Source: Microthyrium microscopicum | Taxonomy: Eukaryota > Ascomycota > Dothideomycetes > Microthyriales > Microthyriaceae | DNA length: 64,000 bases | Assembly (NCBI GenBank): GCA_010405405.1 | Contig: MU004234.1 | Coordinates: forward strand, 957,275 to 1,021,274 | Direction of reading: 5' to 3' | Shown here: in pieces, positions 21,263-32,141 of the stretch | Layout: every line of letters begins with the position of its first letter | Numbering within the stretch: the first letter of the stretch is position 1 | Translations under genes and position numbers: made by a program | Notes under the pieces: model-generated | The model's database searches: none | What the model was told of the DNA's origin: nothing | The model's input: the letters and a program-made list of their open reading frames with translations, nothing else

Positions 21263-21723
21263 GTTGACGAAGTGTTGTGTCTTGAATGATCTTTGGAATT
21301 ATTTTTGTTTGGGTTGAGAGAGCGAAAGATTAGGAGAGATTGAGCTGGTAGGTGGAAGTTAAATACACATGTGCACCTGCTGCGGGGTGCAGATTCGCTA
21401 ATGTGTTGGAGTTTCCACTTTTCGACACCATTTAGGAATGGTACAGTATTGGATGAGAATTGACTTGGAGGGCACCAATGGAATCAAGCACTTTTATCGA
21501 CATTCTTCCCAAGTGTCCTGATATCAAGATGTTCAGGTCCTTCCGACGCCGGATCAACGATCGAATCAAAGTGTTTGAAATGATACAGAACTGCTTGGAG
21601 AAATTCCAGATGAAAATAGCAAGAAGCTTTCATTCATTTCTTGTTTAGATATGCTCGAGCTCCTGAGCCGCGTTGTGGGGACAGAAATAATTGGCCATGA
21701 CCTGGACTCGGGAGACTCTTCTT
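21263..21723. other. intergenic
   Basis: About 460 bp covering the promoter of the small Ser-rich gene and the 3' side of the acetyltransferase. Nothing else seen. Confidence 0.45.
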
Positions 21724-22282
21724 TCATGATTCTCTCTCTTTGAGCAACGCCTTGACTGGATGTCCAGCTCTTGTTTCCAGTTCTTTAGCCCCAAGCAACT
21801 TCATATACCACTTTTGAGCCTGTTCGCTACTTGTTACAAGCATAAGACCTCGCAGTGATGGTAAAGAGTTTGAATATTCGTTGACGCATTCCATCAGGAA
21901 ACTTCCAAGACCTTTGCCTTGATATTCATCCAAAACATATACATCCGTAAGGTAACAAAACGTAACGTAATCGGTGATGAGTCTGGCCAATCCAATCTGT
22001 AGCATCTGATCTTGACCATCTAGTAAACCATCAACATCCCAGTAGTCTTTTGGCGCATCGCAAGATTTCTGAGCGTAATTACTTACCAGGAGCTTCGAGG
22101 ATCTTGTAGAGTCCAAAGCACAAAGAGTTTTGTAGCATCGTGCGTAGTTGATTTCCGGAGAGTGATTCTGCCCACCATATTACATCTGAGCCCAAAGCCT
22201 TGTTGATTGCGTCTGGTTCTAGATTGGAATGGTTCGTCGAGACAAGAAAACTGTCCTTTCGCCAATTTAATGGTGCTTCCAT
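21724..22282 (-). CDS. GNAT family N-acetyltransferase
   Basis: Minus-strand exons 22282-22087 and 22019-21724 flank a 67-bp intron (GTAAGT donor, TACTAG acceptor) and encode 163 residues. The product begins with the first GNAT strand and helix (FLVSTNHSNLEPDAINKAL) and has ARLITDYVTFCYLTDVYVL leading into the acetyl-CoA pyrophosphate loop DEYQGKGLGSFLM (the Q-x-x-G-x-G/A signature). It ends with the WYMKLLGAKE helix. Many fungal relatives of this compact type are annotated only as GNAT; the acetyl acceptor is unknown. An in-frame ATG at 22300 would add six residues. Confidence 0.88.
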
Positions 22283-23639
22283 CTCTTCGCTGTATGGCAT
22301 GAGCTTTTTCAAAATCAAGAGTGGCACAATTCAATTCTATGCTGTGTTTTCTTAAGAGAATTCGGACCTTCAAAACCTCGTGGGTCAAATAAGAGTTGTT
22401 GATGAGTCACCCGCCATCAGGCTAGAAGTTCCTTTCTAGCTTTAGCGGATACTGCTCCTTATTGAGTCCCTGCCAACATTGTTCTACTCATTTGTGAATA
22501 TGTCATAATATTTATGTGGAGGAAATGACGACTCATGTCGATTGAAACAATGAAGGCTGGGATTTGTAGCTGAAAGTTCGTCCATCAATATGTACATTGG
22601 CAATATGCCTACCAGAGACTGAGACTCTAATAACAAAAATGAGTAATGTAATTTGTTCTCTTGACTCTTCTAAAGAATGAGGAAAACAAAAATATATAAA
22701 CAATGAACACTTTATCTTGGTGTTAAAGTTAGTAGGTTTTTCGTACTATAAATCAACTTCTACTATGATAATCATGCCATGGCCTATGGCAGAGAATACA
22801 TGAAATGCTTTCAGCGTAGCCTATATTCAGTGGTAAGAACTATAATTATTAGTGCCGTATGCTAATATAGATGATATAAGTTGTCCACTACTATAATATT
22901 CTTGGAGATGACAGTCACACTACTATTGAATACTATGCGGCTAATGCCAATAGCACCTGGTAGTAGGCCGACTTACCAGGAAAGAACCTAAGACAACTTA
23001 ACATACTGGTACACCCAGATCTAAGATGTGGTTGCGAAAAGACAAACACTGAATACAAATATATTTCTTGGTACTTGTAGCAGAAATTGACCAACCATAT
23101 TAAGAATAGCCTCTAGTTTTGCAAGGCAGAGCTCCGGCTTAGGACCCAAACTTCAAATTCTTACGTTAAACGGGCTCGATGCCTGTGAAAACAATACATG
23201 GGGGGGGGAGTGTGGTTCGCGCAACTACATTCTACATCTGGGGGTAATGTGATTAGCCTCGTACTAGTTATAGAGAGCGCTAGTAGCATAATCTTTGCTG
23301 CTTAAGCCTACATCTTGCACTTGGGGAAGTATTACTTTTCTGTAATTGACTAGTGTTGTGAAGAATTTAAGGCAACTCCATCAAAGGCTTAGAATAGTTA
23401 CAAACGGATGAACGAAATGGATGGTAATCTACACCAGTGAGTCCTTTAGTAGTAATACAAAAAGCTTCATTTTGTGGATTAGAGTACCGACATTTCGAAA
23501 TGCCATACATGTGTCAATTGAACCATGGACTTAAAAGACACATAATTCTCGTCAGCAGCTAGAGTCAGTCTGACCTTTGCTTCATGATTATTCGTTACCT
23601 AGCATCGAAAGCATCGACTATTATTTTCACAGTCAAATA
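22283..23639. other. intergenic, AT-rich, no gene seen
   Basis: About 1.36 kb of mostly AT-rich sequence with a 9-G run at 23200-23208. No terminal repeats, tRNA-like folds or long reading frames were found. Confidence 0.45.
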
Positions 23640-24238
23640 ATGAGAGTTCTGTCCGCCATTGCAAGCCTTCTTGCCGCCACGCCAACCTTTGGCATTGCGC
23701 TAAACAAATCTGCCTCAACGAACGACACATCAGCAAGCAGTTATATGACATTTCTCCGCACGCCGCCAGGTCCAAAAGATCCGGAGCCAGCTTGGATCGC
23801 ACACACGCGTGGTGCTCCACATGCCCCAGACTATAGTGAAAATTGCAATGCCAAGTTTGTCGCAACTTGCCTCCATTCCGTGTACGGTGAAATACTCGCT
23901 TTTCCAAGATCTCTTCTAATATGGGTGCACTTAGCAACTTCGTTCTTTTATTTAGACACCACATAACTGGAGTTGAACGTTACTGTCCCACTAACAACAA
24001 TGACAATTGCTGGGACTGGAAAAAGGAATTGGGCCACGATGGCTCGAAACTCAAGGCTATCCTATCGCCCGGAAGGTGCTGGCCTTCAAACTTCACCTTT
24101 GAGGTTGGCTACAACCACGAGCGAAATAATGACAAGGCTCCATACGGATTCTTTTGGGGTGCGAGTATACAAACGCCTCTCTGGTGTGACGATAGATATC
24201 TAAGAAAGAGAATGGACTGGCACGGCATACCTGAGTGA
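23640..24238 (+). CDS. small secreted cysteine-containing protein
   Basis: The start at 23640 begins a clean signal peptide (MRVLSAIASLLAATPTFGIA). Exons 23640-23886 and 23973-24238, joined across an 86-bp intron (GTGAAA donor), give 170 residues. The mature part has six Cys (NCNAKF, ATCLH, RYCPT, DNCWDW, GRCWP, LWCDD), many aromatic residues and no domain I recognise. Size, secretion signal and Cys content match fungal candidate effectors or small extracellular proteins. The donor is not ideal, so the junction (HSVY to VERYC) is the least certain part. An in-frame ATG at 23577 would mask the signal peptide and is less likely. Confidence 0.7.
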
Positions 24239-24657
24239 GTCGAGACTCAACTGAAAACCATTCCCGTTTCAGCTAATTTTGCACCCTTAGTCGGCGTAGG
24301 GAGGGAGACAGAGTCGTTGGCTTAGAAAAGAATCGGCATCTTCTGAAGTCAACAGGATTGCAGCAAATTAATGGGTGGGTGTAGATTATTAATGGTGAAC
24401 GGATGCAGAAACATTGAAGAATAAGTGGCTACATTGAGCTTGAAAATGCAATCTAGCAGGCATCCAGATGCTGATGGCAAAACCGGGGTTTGTATCAAGA
24501 AGGGCCTGGCTATCAAGTCAATGAACTTCGGCATACTGCTTGGTGATGAGACGAACTCGGCAATGTAAGGGAGTCATTCCTACATAATCTTGCGATCTTC
24601 GACACTTCCTTATATGTTTTCTCGATTAACAATGCCATGGCTCGCTTCACTGGACCA
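24239..24657. other. intergenic between convergent genes
   Basis: About 420 bp with no supported gene or repeat. Confidence 0.45.
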
Positions 24658-25532
24658 TCACCACTCTCTGTCAATGTGCTCATGGGATGCAAATCGAGAT
24701 TGCTCGGTTCGAACAGCGTGATCAATCTAGGCATGATTAGGACAAAGCGCCTGAAGATGGGTGATGTCTTACCTCTGTCACAACGCCCTTGATACTGATT
24801 TCCAAAGGCACAGGAGGGGCTTCAAGTCCTGCGGCTCGAGCACCTGTAGCACCCATATCTGTTTGTGTCCATCTGTTAATGTTAGCGCAATTTGTTGGCA
24901 CGTATTCAGTCTTACTCACCCCGGACAAATTGGCATTGCAATCAGATTGGTATGTTCAATGTTGATGATCTTGGTAAGATAGTTAAGGGCAGCTTTCGAA
25001 GCTCCATAAGCAGCAGATGGCAAGCCATATTTAGGTGCTTCAACAAGGCTTCCCAAGGTAGACGAGATGACGATGAACTTTGGCTCCTTCGCTTTATTAA
25101 GCAACGGCCAGGCTGCTTGAAATAAAAGCATTGGCCCAATAGTATTGACATTGAAGTGCTGTTGTAGATCTTCAGCAGTCCTTGAAACGACTGGACCAAA
25201 TTCGCAATGGCCGGCATTGGCAATGACTACGTCAATATGATCGATAGAGTTTTCTTGGACGTCTTTGATTGCATGACTTGGATCGCTGGTCGAAAGACTA
25301 TCGACTTTCACGAGAATTACTCTGCTGTTCTCTCCAGTGGGCAATGTCAACAAGCTCTTCGATGTGTCTTTGCTAGGATCGCGGACGGCGCCGATAACAA
25401 TGGTATTGTCACGAGAGACATACTCAGTCACGAGCGCTCGGCCAATGCCTATAGCCATTAGCATGGATTCAAGCAAAAGTCAGGTATATTACCTCTGTTC
25501 GCTCCGCTGATTAAGTAGACTTTAGGAACCAT
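24658..25532 (-). CDS. short-chain dehydrogenase/reductase, four exons
   Basis: A Rossmann-fold NAD(P)-dependent oxidoreductase of 245 residues. Minus-strand exons are 25532-25493, 25448-24920, 24872-24773 and 24726-24658, with introns of 44-47 bp. The cofactor loop is LISGANRGIGRAL, split by intron 1 between R and the following G. Next come DVVIANAGH (the NAG motif), the catalytic Ser in VISSTLGS, the YGASK active-site Tyr/Lys pair, and CPGWTQTDMG after it. The sequence is close to the sniffer/ketoreductase-like SDRs common in fungal secondary metabolism and detoxification. The last small exon (IDHAVRTEQSRFASHEH) is the most tentative. A second, unrelated SDR lies divergently 1.17 kb away. 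Confidence 0.9.
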
Positions 25533-26701
25533 TGCTGCTCGTAAGAGTAGGTAGTTTCCTCAGCCAAACCCGTGCAGAACGGGATAAAACAAGTTTCAGT
25601 CTGAGATTGGTACAGTTGTTGAGCTCGATAAGTTGAAGGCATAACTTCGAAAAGAACTCTTTACGTTTTATACAATTGTGATATGGCTTAGCGTTTGATA
25701 CTTACCCGCTCCTCCATCGGTCTACACGCCTGGAACACTAAATCGGAGAAGAATGCATCCCTTTCGACCCGGTCGGTGTTATTTGGTATACCGCACCCAG
25801 CATGTGGTACAGTTAATCTTGCCAGGACGCGGATAGTCCATGGTACGTCTTACGAAGAATGTTCTTCTGGCAGCCGGGCGGCATAGAAGCGCTCCTAAGA
25901 GAGTTCTAAGGCTCGCATGACACCAAGTCGGAGACTACACTGCATCCGAGGGAAGAAAGGGTTCCTATGAATTTCTCCGCAGAAGGATCTTTGCAAATCG
26001 AGCAGCAACAAGGGGCTTTGGGCCTTGAGTCGCGAGTGCTCCACCTTAGTGCAAAAGACCTCTTGAGCTCGAATACGTTGCTGGAAATACGCTCTGAATA
26101 TCTCAGCGATGGCAATGCCATTGCTCGATACCGTGATGAGGAGGAGAAGATATGTCGCTACTCGCGACGGGAGGTCGGAAAACAAAACGACTCCGTTCCG
26201 CGCACGGACGTACAAATCAAGCGATATGTCAGCCGCCTCCGTAGCCGCCTGGCGATCTGGAGGTGGCGAATTTATCAATCGTGGCGTGCGCGGACAACTT
26301 CCATTCTTCGGATATTAATTTGCTGTGAGGTCGATTGCAAATACCCCGGAATTTACATGAATAGTTGATTGAGATCCAGCTAGCTGACATAGCATTCGTA
26401 AAGCCAGGTTTCATACGTTTCGAATCACTATCGCTTGCGCCACCTCCTGCGATATCTCCTCCACAATTATGAGAAGTTCGATTTTGGCAAAGCCCCGTTC
26501 CGAAGGCAGGTTGCCAATTTCATCATTTCTAAGCATGAAACACGAATTGACAATTTATGTGCTGAAAATGGATGGGAAAGCAGGTATATAAAAATGAGGA
26601 ACATTGTTGTTTTCACATAGCATCAACAGTAAACCATCATATCTCAATTTGAAAACACATACTACATATATAATCATTTCAATCTCAAAACCTTACGAAT
26701 C
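25533..26701. other. interval between divergent SDR genes
   Basis: About 1.17 kb. The part from 25720 to 26300 is unusually open on both strands (127 codons at 26278-25895 minus, 133 codons at 25967-26368 plus), but neither product resembles a known family and no splice structure supports one. It could hold a decayed gene. The right end contains the promoter of the plus-strand SDR. Confidence 0.4.
26585..26592 (+). promoter_or_regulatory. TATA-like box
   Basis: TATATAAA lies about 115 bp before the ATG at 26702, in the expected place for the core promoter of the plus-strand SDR. Confidence 0.4.
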
Positions 26702-27514
26702 ATGTCTCTATCATCCCCAATCGCCCTCATCTTTGGGGCCGGCAAGAACACTGGAGCTGCCGTCGCTAATGCTTTCTTTGCCAAGGGATACAAAATAGCC
26801 ACAGTATCAAGGACTACTTCTACCGACTCAGCAGACAATGACAAAAGACTACACATTCAAAGCGACATGGCGGATCCAAAGAGCGTTTCTACAGTTTTCC
26901 AAACTGTTCGAAAGCACTTCGGAGAGCCCAGTGTTGTGGTATACAATGGTCTGTCCGAGCTTAGATTTTCAATGAATCTGCGTGATTTCAATGCTGACGG
27001 AAAACAGCTGCTGCGAATGCACACATGAATAAATCAGATCCATTACAAATACCACTAGATGTGGCAGCAAAAGAAATCAACATCAACGTACTCAGTGCCC
27101 TTGCGGCTGCCAAGGAAGCAGTTGTATCTTTTGAGTCATTGAAGAGCGGATCCAAATCATTCATCTATACTGGCAACATACTGAACCAGAAAGTGATACT
27201 ACCACTACTAAGTAATGGAATGGGAAAGAGTGCTGCCGCTCATTTGATGCATGCATCATCGGATGCGTACAAAGATCGTGGATATAGGTACAAGTTGCCA
27301 CCGAATATACTTTCCACAAATTCTAATCAAAAACAGATTCTACTATGCGGATGAGCGTACAGAAGCAGGCGAGCCTGTATATTCAGCCATCGACGGGAAG
27401 GCCCATGGCGCTTTTTATGTTGAGCTCTCTGAGAAAGGTGCTGGATCATGGTTGGCAACTTTTGTTAAAGGAAAAGGCTATGTGGACTTTTCTGCTCAGC
27501 GTTCAAGCATTTGA
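26702..27514 (+). CDS. short-chain dehydrogenase-like protein, three exons
   Basis: A 234-residue SDR-type Rossmann protein. Exons are 26702-26948, 27008-27287 and 27337-27514, with 59- and 49-bp introns (GTCTGT and GTACAA donors) that keep the frame. It starts with beta1 and the glycine loop (ALIFGAGKNTGAAVANAFFAKG), followed by ATVSRTTS and the VVVYNAAAN stretch that replaces the usual NAG motif. The YTGN...MGKSAAAHLM region lacks the standard YxxxK: the Tyr seems to be missing where Ser/Tyr-x3-Lys is expected. This atypical active site is also found in other fungal SDRs similar to YciK/NAD(P)-binding proteins, so it may not be a classical dehydrogenase. The partner and substrate are unknown. 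Confidence 0.85.
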
Positions 27515-27673
27515 GCGTACGTGGCATGACTTTGAACAACAAAATCTTGTTCCTCGGTCTAGTTTAGCAAAATATGAACCCGTCCAATCTCTGAAACAAT
27601 TATTCATCATTGTTAGGTTCCAATTGAATGTTTTATTCTTGACTAGCAGGTATATAGGCTAATTCATAGTGAA

Positions 27674-29942
27674 TTATATAGCCCAGTCATTGCCTATTGC
27701 TATCTCATTCTCAAAACCGGTGTCAAAAATCGTATCCAACGTCCAATTTTGGGTACTGGTATTGACGGGTTGATCAGATGGCTCTGTGTAAAGTTCATTC
27801 TGTGAATGCCCAAGTCAGTCTCTAGTTCGCAGCAAGCTTCTGTTGTGGAGCATGTGACTTACCAATGCTGTCAAGTCAGCCTCTGAGAGGGTCATCTGGT
27901 CGGAATATGCGGTGGTAGAAGGAAAGAATAAAGGCTGTTGTGAGGCTCTTGGTAGCCATGATGTGCTCCTCAATTGTTGGGTAGTTGGTGGTTGAGCTTG
28001 AATCAAAGCCGCTTGAGCTTTTTCTGCCAGCTCATTGCAAATATCTCGCATGCCTTCAAGATCTTCCGTACTTTGCTTCTCGGAGAGAGAGTTGAGTAGT
28101 CGAATTTGGGGTTTGACAAGATCCATATCTGTCAGAGCCAGCCGGTGGGTTGGCTGATGCAAAATCCTTGCAAGTAGGATCACCATTGCCGATACACAGT
28201 AGGAGAGCAACGTCCTACAACAATGTCAGTACAACGACGTTTTCTGAATGAGATGAAACTTACCAAGTGCACATCAGATCTCCCTGAGGGGCGATTGACA
28301 TCAATCGCATCGAAGCACGAGCACCAGCGACGCATCTGACGGCTGCGTAACACAGTTGATGATCGTATTCGCTGGTTCTGGTATTTGGTTCCCGCAAAAC
28401 CACTTTCATCCAGCTCTGGTTCTGGAATGGTACTCGGTTTACTGTTGCCATGCAATGGAAGTATTGAAGATGTAATGAAACAATGTGAGAACTGATGAGC
28501 GGAGACATGATTGTTAGTCCATCAACTCGAGCTCCTACCAAGAATCGATCTTTCCAGTCCTCCAGTAGGGAATTCAAGTTCTGGAGAGCCGGCATTCTTT
28601 CTTCTTCGGTCATTTTGAGAGCACGTACAGAGTAAAGCTCGGAGTACGCCTTGCTCTGAATGACGGCAAGATGAACGCGAAGGCGGAAATAGTTCACTGG
28701 AGAAGCTCCTCCAGCTCCATGAATCAAGCCTAAACCATCTCGTGGTTCTAGTTCAGGAAGATCCACATCCATGTCGTTGTCGTTGATGACTGGCGGTTGC
28801 TCATATCTCAGGCTGAAATCTTTGTCTAGGCAATAAGCTATCCAAAATGCTCTTTGGCGTTGATCAACTTGCTCAGCTGGCAGACCCTGATTGAACTGCC
28901 TTTTGTGAATTCCAAGCAGGTATGCTAGACGGATAGCTGAAGCAATTAAGACCGACGCTGGACGAGGATTTGACGATCCTCGTAGGAACATGCACATCAA
29001 AAGGAGAGCTTGTATAGTCTTCAGATTGGAGTTCTTCATGATCAAGTTCGGGAGAACATCAAAGGCATTTTGTGCGTACAAACAGGCCTTGTGATTAGAA
29101 TTGCTCCGGTTGGGATTTGATCTGATTGACAAAGCTAGTACCATATTCAAGATTGTCCACCAGTCTAGGTCTTCAGGTCGATCTTGGCTATAGTCTCGCT
29201 CAAAAGCTTCCAGAAGAATTACTGGTTGAAGTAGTGGGATCATGTTATTGCATCCCTCGAGATATTCCGTTACAAGTGGAAGAGCCACGTCTTTAGGTGG
29301 TAGACGTGTATACACATGATTGTGAGGAAATGGATCAGGGCCGCCCATAAGCGGATGAGAGACTTTGTTTACTTGATCATAATCAAAAGCTTCGAATGTT
29401 GGTATGCTAGCGGTTGACCTAAGTAGGGGATCCAAAATATCTGTGTTTAAAGTAGTGGAACTGGAAGCCGGTGTCAGACGACTCCGTCGATCTCCTCTAA
29501 CAGATGTATCTGAATGACTGGATTGAGGAGTTGATTTTGATGTTCTAACACTGGAGGAATGAAGTTCGGTGAGCATATTCTCCATTCTTCCCAGACGAGA
29601 CTCAAGCTCATCAATTCTTTTGCCACTATTCGTCGTCAGATACGGTAGACATCATGAATCACAACGCAAAGTTCCTCGAACCTTCTTCTGGGTGTTTTCC
29701 TGGGTTTGTCCACTCGTGTAAAAACGCATGGTACTTGATAATTGACGCAATTCAGACAAGGATTTGTGGCGGCATCACAACGGATTTTCTTCTTTCTGCA
29801 TGAATCGCAAGCCTTTCATAAAGTCAGTTGTATGTTACAGACATCAAAGATGTTATCTTACTCTAGAAGTTTTCTTTCTTTTTGGTGCATTCGTTTCGCC
29901 CTCGCTCGAATCTTCGGTATCACTTATGCGGACTTCCGACAT
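27674..29942 (-). CDS. Zn2Cys6 fungal-type transcription factor
   Basis: A 683-residue regulator from five minus-strand exons: 29942-29862, 29812-29682, 29625-28264, 28214-27863 and 27799-27674. The Zn2Cys6 cluster is Cys29, 32, 39, 46, 49 and 56, preceded by basic KRKKTSR and followed by PRKTPRR and a short coiled coil (KRIDELESRLGRMENML). The middle matches the fungal-specific transcription factor domain (LPLVTEYLEGCNNMIPLL, ASAIRLAYLLGIHK, RAFWIAYCLDKDFSLRYEQPP). The C-terminus carries WTLDTIFDTGF, an aromatic/acidic pattern typical of activation domains. The donor of intron 2 (GTTCGA) is weak but is the only one that keeps the frame. Its neighbours are two SDR genes, so it may control a small local pathway, which is inference. 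Confidence 0.94.
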
Positions 29943-30119
29943 ATTGAAGCTGGTTAGAAGGTCCCTAGGTATTTGAAGTTTGAAGTTGGAAATAGAGTAT
30001 GTTCGTGTAGCAGAAAACAAAAGAAGCGGTTGTATCTTGCGACTAATGGTAGAACAAGCCACTTAAGAGCTTATTATGCAGGTTCCAGTTATTGTATGCT
30101 TACAGCGGGGTAGGAGATA

Positions 30120-30151
30120 CCGTAAGAATCCGGTGAATTGAGCACGATGAA
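30120..30151 (+). repeat. MITE inverted repeat, left
   Basis: 32 bp, 31 of 32 identical to the reverse complement of 30421-30452. Confidence 0.92.
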
Positions 30152-30420
30152 AATGGGCGTTTTTTGGCGTCCCTATGGCGTTTTTCTATACTTCATATTA
30201 TCTTTGATTTTCTTCCCCATTTCCCTAAAAAATTGCTTTAAGTTCGTGGAATAAGATACTTATAATAAGTTCATTAACCTAGCCAAAAATCTAGCTCAAA
30301 ATTGGTTATAATCTTGCTATTTTCAATTGTTCAAAGATTGACTAGGAAAATTGGGCTTAGAAACCCTGTAATTTTCGACGCCCCTTATAACGGCACTCTC
30401 CTTCACGGCACTTCATTGGC

Positions 30421-30452
30421 TTCATCGTGCTCAATTCACCGGATTCCTACGG
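30421..30452 (-). repeat. MITE inverted repeat, right
   Basis: The partner of 30120-30151; the only difference is at the sixth base from the end. Confidence 0.92.
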
Positions 30453-30974
30453 TAATGAACTGAGTATTTCTAATGACATAGCGATTGGCGTTGAAAGAAC
30501 GACAGTGCTCGGCTTATTATGGTCGTTGATTTGTAATACACCTTGCACAGTCCCATCAACCCCTAGGAAGCCATACATCGTCTATTTGCGACTGAAATGT
30601 TGACTCAGCCTTGTATTTTTATTCTATCTTCAACTCAGCATTTCTTATAAAGCTTTGGGTAGGTTTGTGTTCCCGCATCAACCTGAATCGCACCGATTCG
30701 TGTGGACTGGACCTAAAGGTAGGCTGGTAGCAAATTAAGCTACATCTGACATAATATACGTATGAGCAAGTCCCGGTATCTGCTGTCATCTTCTCATTAT
30801 AACAATTGATTAGAAACGTTCGAACCATCTGAAGGTGGATATCAGCTTAAACATACAAAAAGTACAGTAGGTGGAAGCGACTGTCTTCCTCTTTTCTCAG
30901 GTTTCTTCTATTGAACATGATATATTGTTTTACAACTAGAGTGGATCTTCAACCTTTGATCAAACTGCCTAATT

Positions 30975-32141
30975 TCACACCAGTATCCCTCCGTCTTCTG
31001 TCAGCTGCAAGTCTTCTACATGCAACGAATTGCCAAAGTCACCAACGACTTGACATATAATACTAGTGGAGTGCTTTCCAATCGTCAAAACTATCGTAAC
31101 ACGAGGCGTGCGACGCTCAAAAGTCGTAGTGGTGAACTCCCAAGACATTTGAACATTGTCAAACAATCCCGAGCGGCGCATCTTGTCAGCCAAAAAGTTC
31201 ATCTTCTGCCGGTGAAGGTTGAAGTTATCTGGCAGATGCCTGGCCTCCACGAGCTCAGCTGGAGCAATACCTCGTTCGAACGTAGCCCGCCTTGCTGCCG
31301 GATTATTGGCGAATATGTCATCCCAGTATTTGATCACCTCCTCCGGCTGAAACCAGTTCGCATAATCGCTATTCGGCATATCAGCTTCATACTCTCCTGA
31401 GTTTTGAACTATGCACGTCAAACTTTTCAGCGGCGGTGATCTAGCTTGATATACGCTCAGGTTTCGTAAAGCTGGTGTTGTGCTTAACGCTTGGGCGTGT
31501 AAGCCACTCAACATCTGCTCGATGCTCCATGGTAGCCGAGTTTGGAGAGTAAGCAAGCTCGGAAACGTACGCAAGAGCATATTCGGATCTCTACCTCGTC
31601 TGCTTATCCAGTTATCCTCAATGTGACGGATAATACTAATATGATAGGGATCTACGCGCCGTCCACGAAGGTTAAAGAAGCCGAAATATCGATTGACTGT
31701 CTCTCCGAATGAAAACCTATTCTTTGTGTAAAAGATATATTTACTCTCTTCGGCCAGTTGGCGGTTTGCGTGGAAAATTCCCGGCCATTCGAAGGCGCCA
31801 ACATCGGCTAGATTACGTCCATATCCAAGCACTGGTAGACCTACTTCAATTATTACATATCTGCCATCTGAATCATGCTGGGGTGAACAGAGGGTTAGCC
31901 AGGCAACGGAATCGGGCCATTGAACAACAAGGTATTCGTAGATACGATTTCGAATTTCTGATGGTAATTCGAAGAATCTCTCGAAACGGTCACGTCTCCT
32001 GCCTTGTTCACGTCTTGAGTCTCTGTCCTCTGATCGGGTACGTATAGCGCCGGTGTCTCGTCGTCGCGGCGAGCGTGAACGAGAGCGTGCCGGTGATCTA
32101 GAAGGACCAGTACGACGACGGGGTGCGTCAGGCGGGTCCAT
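30975..32141 (-). CDS. 2EXR/F-box-like domain protein with SR-rich N-terminus
   Basis: A single-exon gene for a 388-residue protein, if begun at MDPPDAPRRR (32141); an ATG three codons upstream is possible. The first 55 residues are Arg/Ser-rich (SRSPARSRSRSPRRR), like nuclear or RNA-associated proteins. The conserved block is FFELPSEIRNRIYEYLVV (about residues 58-75), the entry motif of the fungal 2EXR/F-box-like family, followed by IFHANRQLAEESKYIFYTKNRFSF, also typical. The rest is helical and poorly conserved. These families are large and lineage-specific in Pezizomycotina, mostly of unknown role. No signal peptide. Confidence 0.85.
   Translation of the reverse strand: MDPPDAPRRRTGPSRSPARSRSRSPRRRDTGAIRTRSEDRDSRREQGRRRDRFERFFELPSEIRNRIYEYLVVQWPDSVAWLTLCSPQHDSDGRYVIIEVGLPVLGYGRNLADVGAFEWPGIFHANRQLAEESKYIFYTKNRFSFGETVNRYFGFFNLRGRRVDPYHISIIRHIEDNWISRRGRDPNMLLRTFPSLLTLQTRLPWSIEQMLSGLHAQALSTTPALRNLSVYQARSPPLKSLTCIVQNSGEYEADMPNSDYANWFQPEEVIKYWDDIFANNPAARRATFERGIAPAELVEARHLPDNFNLHRQKMNFLADKMRRSGLFDNVQMSWEFTTTTFERRTPRVTIVLTIGKHSTSIICQVVGDFGNSLHVEDLQLTEDGGILV

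Larger units (their letters stand above)
30120..30452. mobile_element. non-autonomous MITE with TA target duplication
   Basis: A 333-bp element bounded by TA dinucleotides (30118-30119 and 30453-30454). Its ends are 32-bp inverted repeats starting CCGTA(A/G)GAATCCGGTGAA, with one mismatch. The interior has no reading frame. TA duplication plus inverted ends fits a Tc1/mariner- or pogo/Fot1-derived MITE. It shows little decay: the two ends differ by a single A/G transition. Confidence 0.88.
29943..30974. other. intergenic region carrying a MITE
   Basis: About 1 kb between the Zn2Cys6 gene and the next one. It holds the 333-bp inverted-repeat element listed separately and otherwise no gene. 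Confidence 0.6.
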
